From Natronocella acetinitrilica (GTDB taxonomy: Bacteria; Pseudomonadota; Gammaproteobacteria; Nitrococcales; Aquisalimonadaceae): 64,000 nt of DNA. Below are positions 56,483 through 64,000 of the stretch, one piece after another. Position numbers and translations under genes: made by a program. How positions within the stretch are numbered: position 1 is the first letter of the stretch; each line of letters begins with the position of its first letter. The notes under the pieces were generated by a model. That model was not told the origin of the DNA, did no database searches, and was given only the letters and a program-made list of their open reading frames with translations. The stretch is from contig NZ_JALJXV010000006.1 in NCBI RefSeq assembly GCF_024170285.1, positions 124,001 through 188,000 of the forward strand, written 5' to 3'.

Positions 56483-57829
56483 CTAATCATCGGCGAGAAC
56501 GGCGATCAGGTCGTGGTCATCCGACTCGACGATGCGGGCCTTCACAAAGTCACCGGGACGCACACCGCCGACCCCCGGCAGATGGACCTGACCATCAATT
56601 TCAGGGGCATCGGCGAAACTCCGTCCGATACTTCCGTCTTCGTGGACTTCGTCAATCAGCACGTCGAGATCACGTCCGCGCAGCCTCGCCAGCCGCTCGC
56701 TGCTGATTTCCGCCTGCACCTCCATCAAGCGGCGCTTCCGGTCTTCGGCAACATCGGGATCCACCCAGCCAGGCAAAGCGTTCGCCCTGGCCCCTTCCAC
56801 CGGCGAATAGACGAAGCAGCCGACACGATCGATTTGCGCCTGACGGAGAAAATCCAGCAGTTCTTCAAAAGCGGCCTCGGTTTCACCGGGAAAGCCGACG
56901 ATGAAGCTCGAGCGAACGGCCAGATCCGGACAGGTCTCCCGCCAGCGCTGCAGCCGCTCCAGCACCGCTTCGCCACCGGCCGGCCGACGCATGGCCCGCA
57001 GGACATCCGCGTTGGCGTGCTGCAGGGGCATGTCCAGGTATGGGAGCACCTTGCCTTCTGCCATCAGGGGGATGACATCGTCGACATGCGGGTAGGGATA
57101 GACATAGTGCAAACGCACCCAGACGCCAAGCTCGCCCAGAGCCTGGCAAAGATCCGTCATTTGCGCGCGATACTCCCGGCCGCGGATCGTGCCCGTCTCG
57201 TAACGGGTGTCGACGCCATAGGCGGACGTGTCCTGGGACACCACCAGAAGCTCCCGCACACCATCCCGGACCAGGCGTTCGGCCTCGGCCACAACCTGTT
57301 CCACCGGCCTGCTGACCAGCTTGCCGCGTAGTTGCGGGATAATGCAGAAGCTGCACTTGTGATTACAGCCCTCGGAGATCTTCAGATAGGCGTAATGGCG
57401 GGGTGTCAGTTTGACGCCGCTGGCCGGCAGCAAATCGAGATAGGGACTGCGCGGTGGCGGCGGCAGCTGCCGGTGCACCGCCGACATCACCGCCTCGTAA
57501 TCGTGGGGGCCGGTGATGGACAGTACATCCGGAAAGCGCTCCCGGATCAGTCCCTCTTTGGTTCCCAGGCACCCGGTCACCACCACCTTGCCGTTCTCGG
57601 TCAGGGCCTCACCGATGGCATCCAGCGATTCCTCCTGGGCGGACTCGATGAACGCGCAGGTATTCACCACCACCAGATCGGCCTGATCGTATCCACCCAC
57701 CACCTCGTAGCCCTCAACCCGCAGCTGGGTGAGGATGCGCTCCGAGTCCACCAGGGCCTTGGGGCAGCCCAGACTGACAAAACCGATACGGGGGTTCGGG
57801 GCGGAAACACCCTCTGTCACTACAGACAT
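56483..57829 (-). CDS. rimO: Ribosomal protein uS12 methylthiotransferase
   Basis: A 448-residue radical SAM methylthiotransferase that adds a methylthio group to Asp88/89 of ribosomal protein uS12. N-terminal UPF0004 domain starts at [18 protein letters not shown] and has [13 protein letters not shown] and [12 protein letters not shown] (three cysteines of the auxiliary cluster). The radical SAM cluster is in [14 protein letters not shown] (about 165). TRAM domain at the C-terminus (about 380-445). ATG 57829 chosen; the longer frame to 58027 lies in the divergent promoter region and is not homologous. Confidence 0.94.
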   Translation of the reverse strand: MSVVTEGVSAPNPRIGFVSLGCPKALVDSERILTQLRVEGYEVVGGYDQADLVVVNTCAFIESAQEESLDAIGEALTENGKVVVTGCLGTKEGLIRERFPDVLSITGPHDYEAVMSAVHRQLPPPPRSPYLDLLPASGVKLTPRHYAYLKISEGCNHKCSFCIIPQLRGKLVSRPVEQVVAEAERLVRDGVRELLVVSQDTSAYGVDTRYETGTIRGREYRAQMTDLCQALGELGVWVRLHYVYPYPHVDDVIPLMAEGKVLPYLDMPLQHANADVLRAMRRPAGGEAVLERLQRWRETCPDLAVRSSFIVGFPGETEAAFEELLDFLRQAQIDRVGCFVYSPVEGARANALPGWVDPDVAEDRKRRLMEVQAEISSERLARLRGRDLDVLIDEVHEDGSIGRSFADAPEIDGQVHLPGVGGVRPGDFVKARIVESDDHDLIAVLADD

Positions 57830-57913
57830 GGACCATCGACCTCTTGCGGCGAGCGTGTATGCTACTGGCCGCCGAGTTCTCACGCAAACGCCCGGCGCAG
57901 GGGGAAATTCCGG

Positions 57914-58957
57914 ATGCGGCACGTGGATGTCATCATCGTCGGACAGGGCCTGGCGGGTAGCCTGCTCTACCATGCGCTTACCCGACTGGGGCAGCGCGTC
58001 GTGGTGGTTGATGCCGGCCTGGATCAAGCCGCGAGCATGGCGGCGGCGGGAGCGATGAACCCCTGTGCAAGCCCACGGTACACGGCGCCGACTCCCCTGA
58101 ATACCTGGCTCGGGGCAGCAAGAAGTACCTGGCTCGGTCTATCGGAGAGCATGGGGCTGCGGCTTTATCGGCGGCAGCGGCTGATCCGCCTTTTCCGCCA
58201 GGCAAATGAGGCGGAACGGGTCGAACAGCGTAGAGCCGATCCGGCCGTTGCCGCCGTGCTGAGCGAACCCAGGCCTGACAGCCCGACGGGGCTCGCCGCC
58301 GCACCGGGACACGTGGAAATCGACGCTGGCCAGGTTGACCTGCCGGCATACATCCAGCAGACCCGGCAAGACTTGCATCAGCGCGGCAACTTGCTGGAGG
58401 CCACATTCGATACCGCTGATCTCAAGACAGTGCCGGACGGCATGTGCTGGGGGTCAACCCGGGCCCGCGCAGTTGTGCTGTGCCAGGGTGCCGCCGCCCG
58501 GCGCCTGCCCGGCCTCGACGCCCTCCCCTGGCGTATTTCCCGGGGTGTGGCGCTCACTCTGGAAGGACAAGACGGCTGGCCATCCTATGCGGTCAATCGC
58601 GGCAAGAGCCTGATTCCGCTGACCGACGGACGCTACTGGCTCGGCGCCACCTATGACCGTTGCCTGGATGACCTTGAACCCAGCGCCGCCAACCAACGCG
58701 AGTTGCTCCGTGCCCTGGATCGACTGCTGGCTTCGCCGGGTGAGCCCGAGGTAGTCGATCAGCGGGCGGGCATCCGTGCCGGCAGCCACACCGGGTTTCC
58801 CTTCTGCGCCCGCCTGCCCGGCGACAGGGCTCTCTACCTGTTCAGTGGTCTGGGGTCACGGGGCACCTTGCTCGGACCCCACTGCGCAAATACCCTCGCC
58901 CGGCATCTGAGCCACGGCGAGAGCCTACCCGACGCCTGGAACCCGTGGATCTCATGA
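57914..58957 (+). CDS. FAD-dependent oxidoreductase, proposed MnmC1-like partner of MnmM
   Basis: A 347-residue DAO-family flavoprotein. [22 protein letters not shown] is the FAD-binding GxGxxG motif, and [17 protein letters not shown] and [35 protein letters not shown] are typical of the glycine-oxidase-like group that also includes the FAD domain of MnmC. It is translationally coupled (ATGA) to a tRNA-methyltransferase of the MnmM type. I therefore infer that it does the MnmC1 step, oxidising cmnm5U34 to nm5U34 in tRNA. No experiment is known to me for this protein; a small-amine oxidase is the alternative. ATG 57914 has no strong ribosome-binding site. Confidence 0.72.
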   Translation: MRHVDVIIVGQGLAGSLLYHALTRLGQRVVVVDAGLDQAASMAAAGAMNPCASPRYTAPTPLNTWLGAARSTWLGLSESMGLRLYRRQRLIRLFRQANEAERVEQRRADPAVAAVLSEPRPDSPTGLAAAPGHVEIDAGQVDLPAYIQQTRQDLHQRGNLLEATFDTADLKTVPDGMCWGSTRARAVVLCQGAAARRLPGLDALPWRISRGVALTLEGQDGWPSYAVNRGKSLIPLTDGRYWLGATYDRCLDDLEPSAANQRELLRALDRLLASPGEPEVVDQRAGIRAGSHTGFPFCARLPGDRALYLFSGLGSRGTLLGPHCANTLARHLSHGESLPDAWNPWIS

Positions 58958-59514
58958 TGGGCCAGCGCGTTTCACTGACCAGATTGGCCCATGAGGCCAT
59001 CACACCGGCCCTTCGCGAGGGCGGGAAAGCCGTGGATGCGACGGTAGGCAACGGTCATGACCTGGCGTTTTTGGCCGCAGGGGTGGGAGCCGCTGGCAAG
59101 GTCTGGGGTTTCGACGTCCAGGAGCAGGCCCTGACCGAAGCGCGGCATCGCTTGCCCCGCGAACTTGCGAGCCGGGTCACGCTGCTGCATGCCGGCCATG
59201 AGCAGCTTGGCGCACACGTTGACGGACCGCTGGATGCGGTGATGTTCAACCTGGGCTATCTGCCCGGCGGCGACCATGCTGTCACCACCAGCGCAGGGAC
59301 GACTATGGTCGCCCTGGAGGCCGCCACCAGCCGTTTGCGCAGCGGTGGCCGGATGACAGTGCTCGCGTACACGGGACATCCAGGGGGAGACGCGGAATCC
59401 ACGGCTGTGGAGGCGTGGTGCAAGCGCTTGTCGGCCAATTATCGATGGCAGCTGCTGAACCCGACGCCGCCTACGGAGAGCACGCCGAGGCTTTATCTGG
59501 TCGAACGGGTTTGA
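58954..59514 (+). CDS. MnmM/YtqB-type tRNA (mnm5U34) methyltransferase
   Basis: A 186-residue class I SAM methyltransferase of the rRNA_methylase/YtqB family. VDATVGNGHDLAFLA is the SAM-binding loop, VWGFDVQEQAL holds the ribose-binding Asp, and FNLGYLPGGDHAVTTSAGTT is the family's most typical block. In Bacillus subtilis and Staphylococcus the homologue MnmM methylates nm5U34 to mnm5U34. The ATG at 58954 overlaps the stop of the FAD oxidoreductase (ATGA); GTG 58945 is the alternative. Its length and motifs fit the family well. Confidence 0.87.
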   Translation: MMGQRVSLTRLAHEAITPALREGGKAVDATVGNGHDLAFLAAGVGAAGKVWGFDVQEQALTEARHRLPRELASRVTLLHAGHEQLGAHVDGPLDAVMFNLGYLPGGDHAVTTSAGTTMVALEAATSRLRSGGRMTVLAYTGHPGGDAESTAVEAWCKRLSANYRWQLLNPTPPTESTPRLYLVERV

Positions 59515-59526
59515 GAATCGTTGTCG

Positions 59527-59562
59527 TGGTGCGTTACGCGCTGCGCGCTAACACACCCTACG
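59527..59562. repeat. REP-like palindromic intergenic element
   Basis: GGTGCGTTACGCGCTGCGCGCTAACACACCCTACG-like imperfect palindrome (pairs GGTGCGTTA with TAACACACC around a GC-rich centre). The same motif on the other strand (GTAGGGTGCGTTAGCGC...) is a widespread extragenic palindrome in proteobacteria. It lies in the 239-bp gap between two convergent genes; I saw no second copy in the window. The rest of that gap holds nothing I recognise. Confidence 0.5.
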
Positions 59563-59753
59563 TGTACCCATGCACATTGCACAAACGGGGTGCAGGTGCG
59601 CCGCTCAGAGACCGTCAGCGACAGGGATGTCGTTGTCGAGCCCCCAGGGATGGGTTCACGGCGTGTCTCCGAGCGGCGCACCCGTATACCGTTCCCCGAT
59701 CAGTCCCGAGCAACAGCCACCCGAAGCTGTCGAACCCATCAGACTGATGGAAC

Positions 59754-60524
59754 TCACCACGGAATATCAGCCCCATCCCAGGCAATAAAGCGACCGGTGT
59801 CCCTGCCCTCCAGCTCGGCGATGATCTCGAGCAACTGGCGGGCGGTTCGCTCTACACTGAACAGCTTGTCGCTGGGAACACGTTTCTGGAAAGGCGCGGA
59901 CAGCTCGGTGTCAGTGGTGCCGGGATGCAGGGCGACTACGGCAAGAGCCTTCGACTTCCGGCCGAGTTCAACGGACAGCCCCCGCGTGAACATGTTCTGG
60001 GCCGCCTTTGCGGCGCGATAGGCGTACCAGCCTCCAAGACGGTTATCGGTGATGCTGCCAACCCGCGCCGACATGTTGGCCAGCACCGCTGGCGCACCGT
60101 GCAGCATCAAGGGCGAGAACGCCTGTGCCACCAGCATCGGCCCCATGGCATTGACGCGGAAACTCTGCTCCAGGTTGTTTGCCCGGACATCAGCCAGCTG
60201 TTTTTCCGGGGACAACCCCTGGTTGTCGTGCAGTATGCCCGTCACGTTATAGAGTAGATGCAGGCGCTCGATGCGTTGCGCGACCGCATCTGCCGCCTGG
60301 GCGATGGCATCCGGGTCACTGACATCCATGGACACCAGCACAAGCCGCTCGCCATGCTGGTCTGCCAGGGCCTGCAAGCCAGCGCTTGCTTGCGGATCTC
60401 TACTGGTGGCGATTACCAGCCCCGTCTGCGGCGCATTGAGGAGTTGGCGCACGGTCTCGAGACCAATGCCCCGGCTGGCACCCTGGATCAGGGCCGTGAA
60501 CTGGTCTGGAAAATGTCGGAACAT
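59754..60524 (-). CDS. SDR family oxidoreductase
   Basis: A 256-residue short-chain dehydrogenase/reductase. ALIQGASRGIGLETVRQLL is the dinucleotide-binding TGxxxGIG variant, LLYNVTGIL the NAG-equivalent region, ANMSARVGS the catalytic Ser region and YAYRAAKAA the YxxxK motif. The sequence resembles the C-factor/CsgA-like branch. Start ATG 60524 (MFRHFPDQF). Same direction as the D-2-hydroxyacid dehydrogenase 69 bp upstream, so the two may be one operon. Substrate unknown. Confidence 0.88.
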   Translation of the reverse strand: MFRHFPDQFTALIQGASRGIGLETVRQLLNAPQTGLVIATSRDPQASAGLQALADQHGERLVLVSMDVSDPDAIAQAADAVAQRIERLHLLYNVTGILHDNQGLSPEKQLADVRANNLEQSFRVNAMGPMLVAQAFSPLMLHGAPAVLANMSARVGSITDNRLGGWYAYRAAKAAQNMFTRGLSVELGRKSKALAVVALHPGTTDTELSAPFQKRVPSDKLFSVERTARQLLEIIAELEGRDTGRFIAWDGADIPW

Positions 60525-60593
60525 GGGCTGACTCCCGGTGGCAATGAGACACTGCACTCAGTCCCGATCCTTCCACCGGGAGTTCCCTTTGAC

Positions 60594-61535
60594 TCAATAG
60601 CCCCGTTCGAAATCGATCTCGTAGAGCAGCGGCTTGCCGCCCTGGAACCGTTGCCAGTTGTCGGCGAAGATTCCTGCGATGTCCTCGGGGAAGCTCTCCG
60701 CCGCCACGTGGGGCGTAATCACCACGTTGGACAGCTTCCACAGCGAGCTGCTGCCCGGCAGTGGCTCTTCCTCGAACACGTCCAGAATGGCTCCGCCGAT
60801 GCGGCGCTGCTCCAGGGCTTCAGCCAGCGCCGCCTCATTGACCAGCGCACCGCGCCCGACATTGATCAGCCAGGCCGACGGTTTCATCGCGCTGAGCGTC
60901 GTGGCATTGATCACGTGTTCTGTTTCGGCTGTTGCGGGCATCACCAACACCAGGTAGTCGACGGCTGCCGCAAACTCCGCGAAGTCGGCCCCAGCATAGA
61001 CGGCGTCAACACCTTCGACCTCGCCCGGTGAGCGCTTGTAACCAAGCACCCGCATACCGAAGTGTCGCGCCGTGGCAGCAATGTCCCGGCCGATGGAGCC
61101 AAGCCCGGCGATACCCATGGTCCGGCCCCGCAGCCCGCTGTAAGGGAAAGGCTCCCACCGGGCGGCCGCCTGAGCACGATCCATGCGACGGAAGTCACGC
61201 TCCACCGCGATGATCTGGCCAAGCACATATTCGCTCATCAGCGGCCCGAAAACCCCCTTCACACCGGTCAGGCGGTAGTCGCGACGCAGTGCCGGATCGA
61301 GCAGCGCATCGACACCGGCGAAGGTGGACTGCACCCACTCCAGTGCCGGCATGCGGTCAATCACCTTGCAGAGCAAGGCCGGCTTGCCCAGCGCCACCGG
61401 TGCGGCCAGGGCCTGATCGTCGAGTTCATCCAAGGACTCCGCCACATGCAGGGTCACGTCATTGAGACCGCGTTCCTCCAGCGCCTCGGCATAGCGCGCC
61501 GCCTCGTCTGTCAGTAGAAGTATGTCTCGTGTCAT
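60594..61535 (-). CDS. D-2-hydroxyacid dehydrogenase, GhrA-like
   Basis: A 313-residue NAD(P)-dependent dehydrogenase. MGIAGLGSIGRDIAATARHFGMRVLGYKRSPGE is the Rossmann motif, LINVGRGALVNEAALAEAL the catalytic Arg block, and VVITPHVAAESFPE holds the catalytic His. The N-terminal half is degenerate as in glyoxylate/hydroxypyruvate reductase GhrA. It would reduce 2-oxo acids to D-2-hydroxy acids. Divergent from maeB. Confidence 0.88.
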   Translation of the reverse strand: MTRDILLLTDEAARYAEALEERGLNDVTLHVAESLDELDDQALAAPVALGKPALLCKVIDRMPALEWVQSTFAGVDALLDPALRRDYRLTGVKGVFGPLMSEYVLGQIIAVERDFRRMDRAQAAARWEPFPYSGLRGRTMGIAGLGSIGRDIAATARHFGMRVLGYKRSPGEVEGVDAVYAGADFAEFAAAVDYLVLVMPATAETEHVINATTLSAMKPSAWLINVGRGALVNEAALAEALEQRRIGGAILDVFEEEPLPGSSSLWKLSNVVITPHVAAESFPEDIAGIFADNWQRFQGGKPLLYEIDFERGY

Positions 61536-61680
61536 GCCTGGGCCGCGCCCCCTTTGGTCTGCTCGACTGATGGCGTCACTCTAGCATTGCCGGCGAACGT
61601 GAACAGGGGCACCCCTAGCGGGTATCATGCTTGGCATCAAGACCATGGCACCCATGAGGTGCCCGGACCAGGGAGCTCGC

Positions 61681-63972
61681 ATGAGCAACGATTTCGACGA
61701 ACAGGCACTGCGCTACCACCGAGAGCCCACTCCCGGAAAGCTTGCAATCACGGCGACCAAACCGCTGGCCAACCAGCGAGACCTGTCCCTTGCCTACTCA
61801 CCGGGTGTCGCGGCAGCCTGCCGTGCCATCGTCGACGATCCGGCGACCGCGGCGGACTACACGGCTCGCGGCAACCTCGTTGCCGTGATCAGCAACGGCA
61901 CGGCAGTCCTCGGCCTCGGGAACATCGGCCCCCTCGCCTCCAAACCGGTGATGGAAGGCAAGGCGGTGCTGTTCAAGAAGTTCGCGAACATCGACGTTTT
62001 CGACCTGGAAGTGAGCGAGAACGACCCGGAAGAGTTCATCAAGACTGTTGCCCGGCTGGAACCCACCTTCGGCGGCATCAATCTCGAGGATATCAAGGCA
62101 CCCGAGTGCTTCGTCATCGAGCGGGAATTGCGCAAGCGCATGAACATCCCGGTTTTCCACGATGATCAGCATGGAACGGCGATTATCGTCTGCGCGGCAG
62201 TGTTGAATGGCTTGCGTATCGTCAACAAGGAACTGGCCGATGTCCGGGTGGTTTGCTCCGGTGCCGGCGCAGCCGCCCTGGCCTGTCTGGATCTACTGGT
62301 CAAGCTCGGTATCAAGCGCGAGCACATCACCATCTGCGACATCGATGGCGTGGTCTACCAGGGCCGCGAAGCAAGCATGGACGAGTGGAAAGCCATCTAC
62401 GCCCAGGATACGGAGGCCCGAACCCTTGGCGATGTCATTGGCGAGGCCGACATCTTCATGGGCCTGTCCGCACCCAACGTCCTGAAGCCGGAGATGGTCA
62501 AGCGTATGGCGAAGGATCCGCTGATTCTCGCCCTTGCCAATCCGGTGCCCGAGATTCAACCGGAGCTCGCCCGGGAAGTCCGGCCCGATGCACTCATCGC
62601 CACCGGTCGATCCGACTATCCCAACCAGGTCAATAATGTCCTGTGTTTTCCCTATATCTTCCGCGGTGCACTGGATGTGGGCGCTACCGGGATCAACGAC
62701 GAAATGAAGCTGGCAGCGGTGAAGGCTATCGCCGACCTGGCCATGGACGAGCCATCGGAACTGGTGGCCAAAGCCTACGGTGGCAATGCTGCCCGCTTCG
62801 GGCCGGATTACCTGATCCCCAGCCCGTTCGATCCACGCCTGCTGGTGCGGATCGCACCAGCGGTGGCAAAAGCCGCCATGGAGAGCGGCGTCGCAACCCG
62901 GCCCATGGAAGACTTCCAGCTGTATCGCCAGGGGCTGCTGCAATTCGTCTACAAGTCCGGTCTGCTGATGAAGCCGCTGTTTGAGCGGGCCCGGCAATCT
63001 CCGAAACGCCTGGCCTATGCCGAGGGGGAGGACCGACGCGTGCTGCAGGCGGCACAGCAAGCCGCCGACGAAGGCCTGGCCCACCCGATTCTGGTCGGTC
63101 GCCCGGCGGTCATCGAGGCCAGGCTCGGGGAACTCGGCCTGCGGCTGCGCGACGGCCAGGACATGACCATTGTCGATGTCGACAACGACCCCCGCTTCCG
63201 GGATTACTGGACCGAATACCAGCAGATCATGGGGCGCAAGGGGGTATCGCCGGAAGACGCCAAGGCGCTGGTTCGCACCAACACCACGGCGATCGCATCG
63301 CTGATGGTACGCAAGGGTGACGCGGACTGCATGATCTGCGGTTCGGTGGGCAAGTTCCACCACCATTTGCGGCAGGTGGAGGAGCTGATCGGCACCGCCG
63401 ATGACGTGCAGTCGCTCTCTACCATCACGACGCTGATCCTGCCCGCCGGCACGTTCTTCCTGTGCGATACCCATGCCACGCCTGATCCCACGGCCGATGA
63501 ACTCGTGGAAATGACCGTCATGGCAGCGCGGCAGGTTCAGGCCTTCGGCCTGCAGCCCAAGGTAGCCCTGGTGAATCGATCGAATTTCGGCACCCACGAC
63601 ACCGAGTCCGCCCGCGCCATGCGTCGCGCCGTGGAGGAGTTGCACCGGGATCATCCGGATCTCGAAGTCGACGGCGAAATGCATGCCGACGTGGCGCTAT
63701 CCCAGGATCTGCGGGAGACAGCTCTGCCGGGGTCCCGCCTGACAGGTGCCGCAAACCTGTTCATCATGCCCAATGTCGACGCCGCCCATATTGCCTACAA
63801 CCTGCTGAAGGCGCTGGGCGGCGGTGTCTCCATCGGCCCCATTCTCGTGGGTGCCCGGCTGCCGGTGCACGTGGTCACCGAGTCGGTAACGGTGCGAGGG
63901 CTGGTGAACATGACAGCGCTGACCGTGGCGCAGGCCGAGGGTATCGCCACGGCCAGCGCAGCGGACCAATGA
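61681..63972 (+). CDS. maeB: NADP-dependent malic enzyme with phosphotransacetylase-like domain
   Basis: A 763-residue enzyme, length typical of MaeB (759 in E. coli). The malic-enzyme half (about 1-420) has [29 protein letters not shown] and the NADP-binding [21 protein letters not shown]; it decarboxylates malate to pyruvate. The C-terminal half (about 430-760) is a PTA_PTB domain, which lacks transacetylase activity in known MaeB but regulates the enzyme by acetyl-CoA. Start ATG 61681 with AGGGAG six bases before it; the upstream ATG at 61627 is rejected. The end lies 28 bp before the window edge. Confidence 0.94.
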   Translation: MSNDFDEQALRYHREPTPGKLAITATKPLANQRDLSLAYSPGVAAACRAIVDDPATAADYTARGNLVAVISNGTAVLGLGNIGPLASKPVMEGKAVLFKKFANIDVFDLEVSENDPEEFIKTVARLEPTFGGINLEDIKAPECFVIERELRKRMNIPVFHDDQHGTAIIVCAAVLNGLRIVNKELADVRVVCSGAGAAALACLDLLVKLGIKREHITICDIDGVVYQGREASMDEWKAIYAQDTEARTLGDVIGEADIFMGLSAPNVLKPEMVKRMAKDPLILALANPVPEIQPELAREVRPDALIATGRSDYPNQVNNVLCFPYIFRGALDVGATGINDEMKLAAVKAIADLAMDEPSELVAKAYGGNAARFGPDYLIPSPFDPRLLVRIAPAVAKAAMESGVATRPMEDFQLYRQGLLQFVYKSGLLMKPLFERARQSPKRLAYAEGEDRRVLQAAQQAADEGLAHPILVGRPAVIEARLGELGLRLRDGQDMTIVDVDNDPRFRDYWTEYQQIMGRKGVSPEDAKALVRTNTTAIASLMVRKGDADCMICGSVGKFHHHLRQVEELIGTADDVQSLSTITTLILPAGTFFLCDTHATPDPTADELVEMTVMAARQVQAFGLQPKVALVNRSNFGTHDTESARAMRRAVEELHRDHPDLEVDGEMHADVALSQDLRETALPGSRLTGAANLFIMPNVDAAHIAYNLLKALGGGVSIGPILVGARLPVHVVTESVTVRGLVNMTALTVAQAEGIATASAADQ

Positions 63973-64000
63973 GCCCTGACTCATCGGAACAGACTGCGTA

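Noticed and set aside
62293-63684. 463-codon minus-strand open frame.
   Set aside because: Antisense to maeB; translation is His/Gly/Arg-rich without motifs.

Overview
This is a 64 kb stretch of high-G+C (low 60s percent by eye) chromosome from a Gram-negative bacterium, almost certainly a gammaproteobacterium. The evidence is the class-typical gene set (yhhQ, RNase AM, recQ with an HRDC domain, fadH, uup, yheS, ubiG, rimO, maeB), many outer-membrane and lipoprotein genes, a PA0069-type radical SAM gene under a canonical LexA box, and an AcrR-type operator. A marine or halophilic relative of the Chromatiales/Oceanospirillales would fit the TAXI-TRAP transporter and acidic proteins, but that is inference. 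No tRNA, rRNA, insertion sequence, prophage or CRISPR array was seen. It reads as ordinary, compact core chromosome with many overlapping or abutting genes.

Layout. 0.1-4 kb: queuosine-precursor transporter YhhQ, a large lipoprotein and a TraF_2-type outer-membrane barrel, all on the minus strand. 4-8 kb: TAXI-type TRAP transporter (fused permease and binding protein, with a hairpin terminator between them), divergent from a class I aminotransferase. 9.7-12.6 kb: ubiG with a DCC-family thiol protein, a small membrane protein, and an overlapping operon of a DUF2750 protein with two hotdog thioesterases. 12.7-18 kb: a DMT exporter, RNase AM, and a four-gene MCE/Mla-type lipid transporter in which the STAS domain is fused to the permease. 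18-29 kb: recQ, a membrane protein, a second DMT exporter, fadH, and two ABC-F ATPases (yheS, uup) flanking an HD-GYP protein. 29-37.5 kb: a NarL-type two-component system, a 55-residue HTH protein preceded by three Pho-box-like half-sites, and cydABDC. 37.5-44.7 kb: an ABM-fold protein, a periplasmic histidine phosphatase, a rhodanese, a polytopic patatin, an EAL protein, a sulfotransferase and a tiny secreted peptide. 44.9-48.4 kb: an OmpR-type two-component system, an unknown protein and the LexA-controlled radical SAM gene. 48.4-56.4 kb: an RND efflux tripartite operon with its divergent TetR repressor and AcrR-like operator, a DUF72 protein and a MarR regulator with repeated operator half-sites. 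56.5-64 kb: rimO, a translationally coupled FAD oxidoreductase and MnmM-type tRNA methyltransferase pair, an SDR, a D-2-hydroxyacid dehydrogenase and maeB.

The most interesting points: (1) the coupled FAD-oxidoreductase/MnmM pair, which looks like a split replacement for the fused tRNA-modifying enzyme MnmC; (2) a near-consensus LexA box overlapping a promoter so close to the start codon of the radical SAM gene that its mRNA would be nearly leaderless; (3) an orphan 55-residue HTH gene with three exactly 11-bp-spaced TGTCA repeats upstream, just before cydABDC; (4) the clear operators of the RND/TetR and MarR genes.
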